A DNA stretch of 64,000 nucleotides, from contig CM049311.1 of the NCBI GenBank assembly GCA_026874595.1, positions 75,404,453 through 75,468,452 on the forward strand, given 5' to 3'. The notes beneath the pieces were generated by a model, which worked only from the letters and a program-made list of their open reading frames with translations, searched no databases and was not told the origin of the DNA. Shown here piece after piece: positions 46,501 through 58,790 of the stretch. The DNA is from Sipunculus nudus (taxonomy: Eukaryota; Annelida; Sipuncula; Golfingiida; Sipunculidae). Both the position numbers and the translations under genes were made by a program. Numbering within the stretch: position 1 is the first letter of the stretch; the number at the start of each line of letters is the position of its first letter.

Positions 46501-47950
46501 GGGGTGCTTGGGAACAAGTCAGCTGCATGGCCTCTTATTGCTGATCCTGTAGCTGTTATACACTGAGAATGACCATGTCCATGACCCCATGTCATTATAA
46601 CTTGAGTCGATTTACGATACTACATAGTATATGTATATCATTTCAAAGCTATATATACATACTTTAAAGACAGGAATGATCATCGTTTTATTTTGTTTTT
46701 CGTGGGTATCACAAGAAGTAAGAACGATCCTATATATACACATGCACTGGTGGAAAAAAAGACAGCGCAACGAAATATTAGGGGAAAATTGTACAATTGG
46801 GCATGCTACAAAAAACCAGATCATGTGTTTCTATATGTAAGAACAGGTCTATATGTTTATAAGGTGAAGTTAAATTTCTTCATATTGACCTTTTCCGAAA
46901 TGGACGCTGTCTGTTGTGGAAAATAATTGGTTAAAAAACGACAGTAAAGTGTATTGATGGCTGTATAGTTCTTGACAGTTATAAACATATAGAATTAACG
47001 ATGTGATCACAAAGTGACTTGCGTTCATTTTTTACAGTATAAGAGCCACTTTTAGTTTCAATATTTTTGAAAGGTTGAATTGTCGGGTGTTAATGCTTGC
47101 ATGTGGACTACCACCCTAAGAAAAAAAATGCACATAGATTATAGCCTCAACTAGTCACTGAAATTTTGAAAACCTGATAATAAATGCCGGACCCGCATGC
47201 ATGTCAAGGGTTCTCCATGTATTGTGTTCGGGCAGATGTTTCACACGGCGTTAATATGTCACCCCACTTACTTTAATTCACTTCATTTAAAAGTTCACTA
47301 GATCTCTATTATAAACAAAACCGTTTATTTTATGTATTTGCTCGCGCAATTCACTATAATAACTGATTAATCTAATGGTGTTTGGCTTTAACTGAACGTG
47401 AAATGGCCACTTATCCGGAACCAATCAAGTTACGTCAAATTATTCACCCTTGAGCGGACGGAAATAGGTTCACAGCAGAAGCACAATAACGACATGTTTA
47501 GTGTTGTCTTTATTACCCCATTGGGGGTTTGCATGTTCACAGAGTGGATAACATTTGTAGATCGGTACACCCCCTCCCCCTTTTGACTGATCATTCGACT
47601 GAATAAATTTTAAGATACAGACCGGAAAATAGAAATCCGCTAAACAGGTCTAGACAGCCAAGCAACAGCTAGGAACCAAATCCAGCGCCCTCTGTCGAAT
47701 TTCTATATTACCTTGACGTGGGGTTGGTATATTTATGGGGTCCTGTTGCAACTGATGATGTAATAATCATTATACTATGTAATATTAAGCGATAATGTAA
47801 TAGCAAGTTCACAGGAATTGTAACACTTTCTAATAATGTAATAATAAATCAACTGATAATGTATTTTTTATTACATATACTCGGTTTATATTATATTATA
47901 AGATGATTATTGCATTACATCTTCAAATATATCTATTACATTATCTTCAA
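46500..47950. other. No gene seen
   Basis: AT-rich; open frames at 46612-46926 and 47398-47586 have no protein-like features. Confidence 0.5.
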
Positions 47951-48511
47951 AAATAGCTTCTTATACAGAGGCCCTTCGGTATTGAATACCTTACCATGCA
48001 AACGAGATCAGATCTATAAAATCTTTAAATACATTTAAACAAAAGACCAAAGCGTTTCTTTTAAAGCCTTAGTATTACAACCTATAAAGACAATGTGTTT
48101 TCCTAATATGCATTGTCAATACCTGTTTTTATTGTTTGGAATCTTTTTTAACCGTGTCTATACTAGTTTTTACGATAATAGTGCGTTTTACTCGCTTCTT
48201 ATACATACATTACCCATTGAATGAATTACATTATTTTATATACGACTATGTTGTTCAGTGAATTTAACCTATTGTAGCGTTTAAAGTATTGTTGCATATC
48301 ATGACTGACTTAATTACTTGTTGTGTATTTAATATTTATGTAAATGTATCTTTGATGATTCATATATTGTGTACATATGCATACTGTGTATTTTATAATC
48401 TTTGTACCAGGTATTATTATATCATGTTTTAAGGTTACAGGGCCCCGTGGAAGAACAGACTATATTACTGGACAGGCTACCTTGTATAAATATATTGAAA
48501 TAAATAAATGA
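47950..48511 (+). mobile_element. 3' end of a second non-LTR retrotransposon
   Basis: A frame from about 48012 reads 'SIKSLNTFKQKTKAFLLKP' and stop, the typical C-terminus of Jockey/CR1/L2-type ORF2 proteins; upstream the frame is broken. A ~430-bp AT-rich 3' UTR follows, with 'acaggctaccttgtataaat' and a short (AATA)n-like tail 'gaaataaataaatg' near 48498-48511. The tail resembles but is not identical to that of the 21826-23606 element, so it is probably a related family. Confidence 0.65.
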
Positions 48512-48877
48512 ATTGTATCAGTTGTAACAGGCCCGGTGATAATTGGATTGGTGAATTCAGCGATTTTTCCTTTCTGATCGGAGAGTTCTTTGGTCATATA
48601 TTTTCCATCAATATGATAATGTATATTTACTATACATACAATTTATTGCTAAATTTATATATGCTTTTTCTTATTATACCTGATAAAATGTGTATGATTT
48701 TTTGTTTCTCAATCAAAAGGAAGACTCGCATAACAAGACAGATAATTGCGATGGTTAATTTTACTTCAACAGTATATAACACCATGCAGTTAAGAGACAG
48801 AACATGCAGTACATGAATAACATGAAGACGACATAACTGCACTGTGCCATATATATAATTACCAGCTCATATGTGTG

Positions 48878-48955
48878 TGTGTGAGGGTGTGTGTGAGGGT
48901 GTGTGTGTGTGTGTGATGGTGTGTGTATGTGTTTGTGTAGGTTTGTGTGTGTGTC
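48878..48955. repeat. (GT)-rich microsatellite
   Basis: GT runs interrupted by GAGG and GATG units. Confidence 0.9.
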
Positions 48956-49620
48956 TCCTGCTCGCCTGATTATACGGGCCAGGGTGCGACTCTCCATGCA
49001 ACGTCAAAACCACAACGGGTATGGACGATAAACGGGAGGACCACTGAATCAGAACTATCGTTCATTCTCCCCAAAAACCCTGATAAGGTTTTTAGTAGTT
49101 ATCTGAACCATGATTATCTGAACATATATTTTCTGGTTAACAGGCCAACGATGAGATCACGTCCAGGTAAATGTTATATAGGCGTTAATTGTTTTAAGCC
49201 TATATATAAGTCTGGTTGAGTAATGTTCTTGAGTTTCCCCATGTATTCATGAAAGACAGATATATCTCAAAGAGCTGCGCTTATCATGAACAACAAACGG
49301 TTATACAGATATGCTGGCTTTTATCAATTGGACCCCCGAGGTAACATGAAGGCAGGCCACTTGAATGAATGACGTATGAACTTGAGTTTGCTTGCCTTGT
49401 AATAGATTTATCTTTCTCACCTGATTCAGAGGTCCTTAGTCCATCAAAGATGTGTACCGAAAATACTCAAAGAGAGCTTCATTGATGGTGTTACTACTAA
49501 AGATAGTATAGTAATGGGGGTATTTACATAAAGATATATGAGTATTCCAATTAATCTTGCTACATTACGCAAGGTATAATTACACTAATGATACGTCTTG
49601 CGCATATACACAATCGTAAA
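48955..49620 (+). repeat. Island A, copy 2
   Basis: Matches 30640-31330 (shared words given there). It opens unit 2, about 18.3 kb after copy 1. Open frame 48947-49219 is not shared with copy 1. Confidence 0.75.
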
Positions 49621-51515
49621 GAGGCCTATTCTGATATTTGACATCTTTTAACTAAAGATAATCCCTTGAACATTTGCATAAAAAATAGGCCCTTACAAAC
49701 ACCGATCCCACCCCATGCAGGTTGTTAGTTATGTCAAATTCCGCGTAATATAACATATGGTACAGCTGGCAAGAATAATCTAAACACAGTCAAGAATAAA
49801 GGACATTGCGACAAGAATTAAGGATTATGATCAGAGTTTGGCAAAGGGCATTTTGCAGCTATATAATGACCCTACAGCTTCCGCACATATATGCACACCA
49901 TCAACCTCATTGTTAATAACATGTTTTGTTGTCAACATTTGGTGCTTGTACCATATTTACTAACAGTTTGTAAATAAAAAAAGATCATAATAATGAGAGC
50001 ATTAATAAACATAGGCGAAAAAAAAGAACTTTTCTTTTACGAATAACCTATATGTTTATAATTAATATGCACGCAGCGTAAGCCAGAAATCAGAAATTCT
50101 ACAGAAAAGATGGGTGAATGGCTGACTTTTAAATATAAAAATTAAGACATTATTAATTAAAACAATAAAGAAGACCTTTTCCCAAAATAATTAAATTTAA
50201 TGCATTAATATATATGCTGCACTAAAATAAAGTTTTACATATGCATATATAAGAGTATTTTACCATCTTTAGGAAAAATTAGTTGTATAGCAATTATGTA
50301 TGGCGCAGATATAATGATTCCATGTACAAGCATTTGCGAGATTATACTTCATTATAAACGATAAAGCAATAAATAATATATTATGCTAAAAACACTTATA
50401 CATCAGCATGTTACATAACTGAGTATATTCCCAATCTGTGAGAATCCCTTTGATCATATCTCGGGATAAGCTCAGGCTTTTTAAATAACACGATATATTA
50501 TCACTTATAAAACTTATTCATCTTAATCTTGATAAAACTTCAGCATTTGCATGTTATATTAAACCATATATTGAGCACATTTTCTATCTATGAGAAAAAA
50601 TGTAATCATATATATTGGATTTAAATTTTCCTTCACACATATCATAATATGATGGCATTGCAGATGTTACAGGAATGACCTCACATGACTCCAGGGCCAA
50701 GCTGAATTGCCACAGTGACCTGTCCGAACTGACGGACCCACGCTGACCCGCCTGTCCTTCAACCCCTCCTTGTATAAATATACAGGTGCGTGTCAAACAT
50801 ATCGAAACCACAATCCGCACGTTTGCTTGCCTATAGCTCATTGATACTCTGTGACTAACAAGAACCCACAGAATCGCGCGGCAACGTGCGTGATCGACTG
50901 ATTTTCCCGCCACAAACAGTTTAGACTATCGATGGTCATCTTGCAGAAGTATTCTATACGGTTATCATTACACGAAGCAACTTTAAAGAAGCTCTAGACA
51001 AAGCATTATTTCGTCATTTTGTGCATCAAGAGACAGAAATATAAAGTAAGACAATATAAATATAATTAATATATATATAAATAATATCGAAAATAAAATA
51101 TATAGAGCGTATTAAACATAGAGCAGAATAGGTTGATAATGCCAGACAGATAGGCAGTACAGAGTCAGGCATCAGAACTCTATATATGCATATCATGTAC
51201 TTGGACGAGAACGGAGATGAAGAACTGAGGACGACAGACAAACAGACAGACAAAGCAGTGTAACTGGACAATGATAATTATCAGTTTACCTCAGAATTTC
51301 TTATTTCAAAAGGATTCTTGATATGACCCTTATATATTTGGCATATATCATGGACACACGAACAAGCAGTTAACGAGATAATACAGGCCATTTTAAAAGA
51401 AAGAAGTGAAAGGATGCGAGACAGACAAACTGAATATTGGGGCTGAATATCAATTCTCGGTTTGGTAATACTCCTCGGTGGAGACCCATATAACACGAAC
51501 ACCTGCCCTGGGCGT
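49620..51515. other. No gene seen between islands A and B
   Basis: AT-rich noncoding apart from the short island P copy at 50675-50770. There is no counterpart of the 2-kb inverted-repeat element found at this position in unit 1. Confidence 0.5.
50675..50770 (+). repeat. Short repeat P, copy 1
   Basis: 'gtgacctgtccgaactgacg' and 'gacccacgctgacc' match 'gtgaccttcccgaaccgaca' and 'gacccacactcacc' at 58720-58790. Both are in unit 2, so this pair does not fit the tandem order. Confidence 0.5.
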
Positions 51516-51605
51516 GGTTTAGTGGCAACACTGTCATTCTGGACGCTCTGACGTAATCCCGGTCACCTTGTAAACCTCTCACGCAGGTGCGTGTCCGGCG
51601 CTCAT
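51515..51605 (+). repeat. Island B, copy 3
   Basis: Reads 'gtggcaacactgtcattctg', 'gctctgacgtaatcccggtc' and 'cgcaggtgcgtgtccgg'; matches 35065-35205 and the inverse of 18440-18560. TGACGTAATCCCG is intact. Confidence 0.7.
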
Positions 51606-51678
51606 CGCCGTATATATTACCTGCCAGACATCGTCGATCCATTGTGACTGTGCACATGCGCGTCACCTGAATGAAAGA

Positions 51679-51680
<2 letters not shown>

Positions 51681-51721
<41 letters not shown>
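51681..51721. repeat. (TA)n microsatellite
   Basis: About 20 TA dinucleotides. Confidence 0.95.
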
Positions 51722-51722
<1 letters not shown>

Positions 51723-51789
51723 ATATGGAGAATAAATTCACCTTTATTTTGGCATAATCACTGTGTTGACTAGTTTAATAGAGAAAAAA

Positions 51790-51791
<2 letters not shown>

Positions 51792-51832
<41 letters not shown>
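51792..51832. repeat. (GA)n microsatellite
   Basis: About 20 GA dinucleotides. Confidence 0.95.
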
Positions 51833-51834
<2 letters not shown>

Positions 51835-52399
51835 AAATTAATAAAAAGAGGGTTATGAAGATATTATCTACATGGTGCATATAAAAGACCTTCCATCATT
51901 TTCACACTTATATCCTTATCTGATTCAGTATACACATTTACCTATGCCGCAATGTCCCATACAGCTTCAAATGTTATATACACAGCAGACATATCCCTGC
52001 ATGTGAAATTTGCAGATATTTCTCTGTCAACGTCAGCCATATTCTGAAATGCAGTACTAAATTAATTTTGTAGACAAATATTCAATACATCCCGAATTCT
52101 TCATAAAAGTACAGTGTTGTGAACGATCACTCGTGAAAATATATCAGCAGACTATATTTTTTAAATATAAATATTGGCAAAAGGGAATGTATGTATATTT
52201 ATTAATAAGGTACTTTTGCACTCAATTAACAAATACTTTTTGGTTTGAATAAGCTTGAATAATAATGGAAAGATTTAAAGTACATTGAAATGCAAGTAAA
52301 AGATAAGAGTAACAAGTGATGGCAAGATATTTCTTCAATGGTTAAAACCGCTTTCTGTTGAAATTTTATTACCTGACGCACAGCGAGCGTGTATTAAAG

Positions 52400-52600
52400 G
52401 AACGTCTCACTTTCACTAGACCATGTGGTAACGTCTACGCCCATGAGGGAGAGGTTGGTGACTGACGTAGCAAACCAGCTGGCGACAACAGATAAGACGC
52501 AGAAAGAGTAAGCTAAAACGCTTACAAGGAGATGATTGTTTCCCCTGAAGGATTCTCGGCTATGTTGACACGTGACTCTCTTGTTGAAGGTCAAATAAAC
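52400..52600 (+). repeat. Island C, copy 2
   Basis: Matches 37215-37420 (words given there), with TTGACACGTGACTC conserved. Confidence 0.65.
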
Positions 52601-52984
52601 AATATACAAGTGGAGAGGTATGAAGTAACAGAGGTACGAAAGCTTGTGCTTTAAGGGATTATCATCGTATCCTTTGTGTTTCCCTCATTTTCGTAGTACT
52701 CACCTTCAATAAATACATTAGCCATATATCAACATCACGTCATTCAGGAGTCCCCTCTCATGAAATATAGATTAATGAAAACATGAATTTTACAGCAGTA
52801 GGAACATACATGTTAATATCCTTAAGGGTACACGGGGTCGAGGAATGGATGATCTCTATCCGTCTCCGCTCAATACTCTCACCATGTGTTATCTGGAGTC
52901 ATTTGTGTAACAGGTGTGTGGACATGCAAAGAAAGCCATGTAAATATAACGCTCAGTTGACAAAGGCCAAGAGTATATATCTGT

Positions 52985-53240
52985 TGACATTCACTGACAC
53001 ACGACCAACTTCTCACCCTATCCATATACGTCACAACATATGGAGACGATGTCCCCAAGGTCAGTTGCACCCCGGGGAAAGGTCAGCACGGGTTGACCAC
53101 CCTAGGAAGGCTTCCAGGGGAGAAATCCCGACACGCCCATATCCCACACGTGTAATGCACGCGTCCTCCGTGAGGGGGAGCACGTGTATACATGTTCATT
53201 TGGCGGTGTCCGCTTGCATCTTGCTGTAGACAAAGGTTAA
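52985..53240 (+). repeat. Island D, copy 3
   Basis: Matches 37685-37945 closely: 'accccggggaaaggtcag', 'ggagaaatcccgacacgccc', 'atatcccacacgtgtaatgc' and 'acgcgtcctccgtg'. CACGTG is conserved. Confidence 0.8.
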
Positions 53241-53632
53241 TTTACTGATGCTTGAGTACCCTTCAGGGCCCCTTGACGTGACTTATCTGAAATTCCTCAT
53301 TAGGCTTAGTACTGAGGTCATATAAGCTTTTGTTTTAATACTATAGCTTTTTATAACCCAAACTATCACGGATGGAACTGAAGAAAATTTGATGAAGATA
53401 CAATGAAAAAATACCTGGTGTCAGAATCTATAACTAATTTGTGAATTGAGACAATCAAACCTCGGCAGTGTTTGCTGCAATGCGCGAAACTGTCAGCGAC
53501 ACAGCGGCTCCACATAAGTATAAGGGTCCCTCAACGTCCCAAATCCCCGGATGTTCATAGCGCCTGCTCCTTTGTTTACAATCGACTTGCGAAGTTTTTC
53601 CTAGCATTATCATCGTTCTAATATTTAGTAAA

Positions 53633-53827
53633 ATGCCTCAAACACAGTGTTGTGTTTCTGTTTGTTATAAGCGGGGTGGCCAACGATGGCCGAAAGACCA
53701 GCAACTGTTCAGGAAGTGGATCCATGCAGTAAGACGGGATTGTTTTACACCAAACCAGGACACCGTTGTATGTCACGCCGATATCTCGACCGACGATCCA
53801 GAATTTGCTTTTAAGTACTCTGTATAA
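53633..53827 (+). pseudogene. THAP zinc-finger exon, degenerate
   Basis: THAP domains are ~80-90-residue C2CH zinc-binding DNA-binding domains found in animal transcription regulators and in P-element-type transposases. This 64-codon frame starts 'MPQTQCCVSVCYKRGGQ', has Cys6/Cys11, 'WPKDQQLFRKWIHAVRRD' with the invariant-type Trp29, then 'VVCHADISTDDPEF' with Cys47. In a normal THAP domain the Cys is followed two residues later by the ligand His (CxxH); here that position is Asp50, and the only His is directly after the Cys. About eight residues are also missing before PKD, compared with the usual spacing between the first Cys pair and the Trp. The frame ends at 'tactct' then 'gtataa', which could be a 5' splice site or simply the stop. 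It is either a relic exon or a badly altered gene start. It lies between islands D and E of unit 2 and is absent from the other units. Confidence 0.6.
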
Positions 53828-53829
53828 AC

Positions 53830-55515
53830 CCACGGAATATAAAATATATACCTTCATGATAAAACTGTGCAGACAGTAACGATGGGTTACATGCAACACG
53901 TGCACGTTTTGCAGAAAATGAAAATATAATTAAACAAATAGTACCTTGAAAAAGACGGACAGACGGACATGTTGCCTGATGTTCAATCAGATTTGTGTTT
54001 ATTTTCATTGCCATGGACCACTTCATGCTTCAGAGGGTGACAAATTAAGGTGTCTCCTTTCGTTGTCCGACAGGATGCAGGCACACAGAGTCACAAATCA
54101 AACCCCGGCTTTGAGCTTAAGTTTATGTTTCAGCATAAACACAGTCGAGATGGGGCCGGTCACTTTTGAGCCCTAATTAATATTTGCTTGAGTATTACCG
54201 ACTCAAACTCCATCTGTTTCTCTTTAGAACATATTAAAGCTCTGATAACGGACAATATGTAGTGGATCAATTGGATTCAACAATCAGCATGCAGACTATT
54301 TAAAGGAGGCCCGGCTAATGACAAACAAAGCCGCCTGTAGGGCCGTTTATACAGGGGCAGGGGTATTAACGGGCTCATGTTACTTGCTGAGTATGACAAA
54401 GCGAAGAGGTTTCAATTAATCGTGTGACACCACTCGAGTTCACTCCATTTGTGATAACATTAGTCACTGTATTTTGCATTATATGTATATTACATTTCAA
54501 ATTTTCCTGTTACAAGTTGTTTAAATTATTAAAATGATTTATCAATAGAGTAATTTTTCAGATCAAAAGCGAAAAGGTGCGATTTTTGTCTGAATTATAT
54601 GGCATGGCATAATCGTACAAAATATTATGCACAGAACACAGCGACCAATTGAAATCCTTATTTACAACAGGCTAAACCCTCACTTGTTAATTTCACACAT
54701 GCACGCCATGTCCTTTCCAGTTTACATGCATGTCAAAATAATAGATGGGACATGTAAATTTGGTCGAGGTCTCGTGCATGCAGTGTATACATCGTGAAGG
54801 ATTTTTACACAGTCTTGATGTACTATCCCGGCATTGTGTAGTATATCATCAAGCAGTCACTGGTTTACGGAAAACTTTGACTATCCAGGTCAAAAATAAA
54901 TGACTCAGTGGACTAGGGACGAATCACTCTGCAAGTATATATATAAATTGTATATATTATACCCGTGCTCACAAAAAGTGTGAAATAAAATAATGTAAAA
55001 ATTGAGGGTATCTGTAAATATATACTTTAATATGGACTGGCGCTGCACCAACTTTGCGTGTTGTAATAAGCTGTCTGACTGTGAAATTAAGTTTTGTTGT
55101 AAAGAGACTTCAGTTAATGATATACGATGTGTCACATTTTGGCAGAGGCAAAAAGGGCCAATGAAGAAGGTTTAATGAAAAGAATCAAAACCTTTTTCGA
55201 CAATACATACGCATCCTTTTAGTATTCTATAGTGAGTGAATAGAAACGCACACCAATGAAAGCATTATAACGATTGTTAATCAGAATAAATTAATCACAA
55301 ACTGAGGCAGCTTTTTATCTTTTAAAATAAATAAAACTATAGCTTTGTAAAGAAGGAAGTTTAATGTGCATGCGGATCATTGTCATATATTAAACTGATC
55401 GGTCAATTTAGCTTTCGCTCTATAAACAACAGAGTTTCTGATAAGTACATACACGCACTGCATGTATACATGAACTATGTATCCACAGGGTGAGAATCTT
55501 CATCCTTGTATGTCT
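53830..55515. other. No gene seen between THAP relic and island E
   Basis: In unit 1 the D-to-E distance is only ~0.3 kb, so about 2 kb including the THAP relic was inserted here or lost there. No transposon ends were recognised. Confidence 0.45.
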
Positions 55516-55985
55516 GTTGACAGGACCAGACGACATATAGCTTACGTAATATTTCAGGTGCAGCAATATGAGACGCAAGAGGCTCTCAAGGGCCAGACCT
55601 CGTTCATGTCAGGCTACTCAAGAACCCCCATTATCACTCACAGCTGCCATCTGGTAATCTTACCTAATCACGGCAGGAGAGGCCACTTCTCCCCTCTCTG
55701 GTGTCATATAACAAGGGGTTGATGTTTTAACTAGCCAAACGTTATGTAGGGAAAATGTTCATTACTTGTCCACCAACATACGGCGTATATTAAACACCTA
55801 TTGAATACTTGTGGGTGAAATGTGCCAAGCTCTGACGGGGGTCGTACTATCACTGAACAAATAAACAGCGACACCTATGTCAGGGTCCACGTTCCCAGCT
55901 GCAGGAAGCATAAAAGTAGCCATGCCATCGTTTGCGGTCGCCCAGGGATAACCATTTTCCCAGTACCATGCACTAGACAGTTTCT
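55515..55985 (+). repeat. Island E, copy 2 in unit 2
   Basis: Near-identical core to 38240-38785: 'catatagcttacgtaatatt' (one extra T here), 'caggtgcagcaatatgagac', 'taatcttacctaatcacggc' and 'aggagaggccacttctcccc'. Similarity extends to 'agggataaccattttc' at about 55945. Confidence 0.85.
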
Positions 55986-56236
55986 ATATACAGGTGGACT
56001 GATTAAGTACGCTCTGAACAATCATATGGTTCCATTTACCACTGCATGGCATGATAACATTTATATAGAGCATATCACACAGACGAATTTCAGATGAAAA
56101 GATAGTCTTTACTTAAGTATAAAACATTCCTTAACGGAAGAAGGCAAGTGTAATGGCCAAAATGCTAATAAAAGATTCCATCGATTTTAATCTTTTAATC
56201 TGCATGTTCTGTATGTAAATATATTTAAAAAAATGC

Positions 56237-56237
56237 T

Positions 56238-56295
<58 letters not shown>
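56237..56295. repeat. (CT)n microsatellite
   Basis: About 29 CT dinucleotides. Confidence 0.95.
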
Positions 56296-56302
<7 letters not shown>

Positions 56303-56588
56303 ATGTTAGAACCATAAAAAGTGGTATCGGTCAGCATGCATCGATACATCAGGAGTCCTATACTGTGTGTGAACAGACTGTCTCAATTAGAAATCGAAGG
56401 CGCACATTTACATTCCCCAATTTTACATCAGGTGTTAATGGTACATACGAGCCTTATTAATAGAATATACATACATACACACACTATGCATTTATATATA
56501 TATATATAAATATATATATATTCATTTTATAGACATATAGTCTTTTTATATAGACGTACAGTCATTTAATGTAACTCGAGCGGAGCAT

Positions 56589-56589
<1 letters not shown>

Positions 56590-56662
<73 letters not shown>
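56590..56662. repeat. (TA)n microsatellite
   Basis: About 36 uninterrupted TA dinucleotides. Confidence 0.95.
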
Positions 56663-56663
<1 letters not shown>

Positions 56664-56819
56664 CGGGAAAGGATGAATCTTGGTGTATATACACATTGCT
56701 GCGTGTATACAGACAATATTAATGTCAGATGTGAAGACTTCATTGGTGGCAGTGGGAAAAACAGACCGGGACACACAGACGGAGGCATTTATTCATGGCA
56801 ATTTTTTTAAATTATTATA

Positions 56820-56910
56820 CACGTGAAAGTGAAATAATCTCATCACGGGAGTGCTTTATAGTGGTCAAGGCCAGTGGTCATTCATAGACTGCATGCCTTT
56901 ATATAAACAC
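56820..56910 (+). repeat. Island F, copy 3
   Basis: 'tatagtggtcaaggccagtg' and 'gtcattca' match 39425-39480. The most diverged copy; supported by its place after island E. Confidence 0.5.
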
Positions 56911-57494
56911 GAAATGGGTGGACATCAAATATCATTATCGTGAGAGAATGCATTATCTGTCCCTTTCTCATCCCTATATATAGCGTACAAACCCAAAGCC
57001 CTCCCATGCATGCAATAAAATTCTGTGTCCGAAACGTCCCGTGTAGTCCATGCATCCTGTATCCGACATCATGCAGGTGAATTTTGACACATGCCCCGGT
57101 ATATTCTAAAAATTATGGTTTTGCACTCTTGTCTGTCTTTTTAAATTACCTGCATTAACAATGCGGCTCACCATTTCGTATCAGTCCTGATATATACATA
57201 ACTGGTTTCTTCCGAATTAAGAGTCATAGTTAATATACGGATTACCGACAAATGCGCCCCCCCCCCCATCCTCCGGTGATGTATTTTCATTGATCTGATT
57301 ATTTGTATTTTTAAACTTTTTCCAGTGTATTTCATATGATTATGTGAAGTAACGCTGATATTGCGTATATATGTATATTTAACCAAAATGTAAAATACAC
57401 ATGTATATAATAAATTTGAATTTTAAATGGATCTGTATCACCAATAATTGTATATAACATAACATAATATATATATATATATATATTATTTTTG

Positions 57495-57625
57495 GGAGTA
57501 GTGGGGGGGGGCTTTATATCCTCTTTATCATTAATCAATAAAGTAGCGGAGCGTTTGATCTCAGGGGCTTTTGTCCGAGGGGATTTTAACCAGGGGGGCT
57601 TTTATCCCGGGGAGGGGGAGCTTTT
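57495..57625. repeat. Degenerate G-rich direct repeats
   Basis: Four or five imperfect units of the type 'caggggcttttgtccgaggg', 'gattttaaccagggggg', 'cttttatcccggggaggggg' and 'agcttttgccc'. Origin unclear. Confidence 0.55.
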
Positions 57626-58089
57626 GCCCTACACCATTTCTATATATATACATGAAATATATATGCTTCACCATATATAATGGTGCGGTACGACACGAAT
57701 TAAGTTCCGAAATTCGTCTGTAAAATAACACTGGTATTGTTGAGTCGCACGGCGACCAATTGAAAATTGGAAAATAACATGGCGGCTTCCTAAATTAGAG
57801 GGCAGCAAGATTGAGAGTCGAGTAACCGACTTGTATAAGAGGTGTTCTGGCTGTGTTGTTTCGTCATCAAAGGCAGCCATTAATACACCACTCAGTGGGC
57901 TATTAAATTGGGCTGGCAAGCGTTGGTATATACGCTGGTCGTAGACTCTTTAAGACCGGAGGGCCGAAATGGCCTTATTTAAAAGGTGGGTTAAACATGC
58001 CCCGGACCCAGTCTTCTGGAGAGAAAAAAACAGGTAATCAGTCAACTGTGTCACCAATTTGATAAGCTTTGTGTTTATGACGAGCCACG

Positions 58090-58250
58090 ACCGTTTGGTT
58101 TGATATTTCAAGCTGATTATTTATATGCACGCCTGACTCCATAACAGATCAATAGAGTGATGGACGTTTTGTCAGATCAAATTAAACTTGCGGCCACTTG
58201 ACCGTGACCAATGGCGACGCCTTTCATATGATGCTGGGAGACCCCTAGCT
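58090..58250 (+). repeat. Island G, copy 2
   Basis: Matches 39635-39775 (words given there). Confidence 0.65.
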
Positions 58251-58719
58251 TGACTCTGCCTTGTACCTGTGGATGCTCTTGCTCTCCCCAATGGCATCCT
58301 TGTGGCTGAAACGAATCACTGCTTGGCAGGGAATGTGTTTATAAGTAGGATGATGTGATTAAATATTCCTTTTAGATTTATGCTGGTATTTGTTAATAAT
58401 AAAAACACGTTCATGTAAATAGGGGGAAAACATCAATGAGAGACGTTAACAGACAGACTGCGACAGTCAATTCTACAGGGAAAAAGACAAAGAAACAGAA
58501 TATTCATTTGATGTTTTTTTCTTGTCTGTGTGAGGGGCAATAAGTGTCAGACAGAAAAACAGACAAGATGTGAGCGCATGTATAACTATTCCTGTCCCCC
58601 CCCCCCACACACACACAAACCAAACAAGCTGAGTCAAAAGAGGAGTGATGACGCTTCCAATTCAAGACTGACTATATATGATTCCCTCCGGTCTTGGCGG
58701 AAGTGACTCAAAAGAAATG

Positions 58720-58790
58720 GTCAGATGTCACGTGACCTTCCCGAACCGACAGACCCACACTCACCTTAATGTCCTCCCGCCAGAGCGTGA
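58720..58790 (+). repeat. Short repeat P, copy 2
   Basis: Partner of 50675-50770, roughly four in five bases alike over ~45 bp. Confidence 0.45.

Noticed and set aside
53050-53229. Part of a 148-codon frame (52783-53229) as a gene
   Set aside because: It is island D sequence; the frame is not kept in the other two copies.
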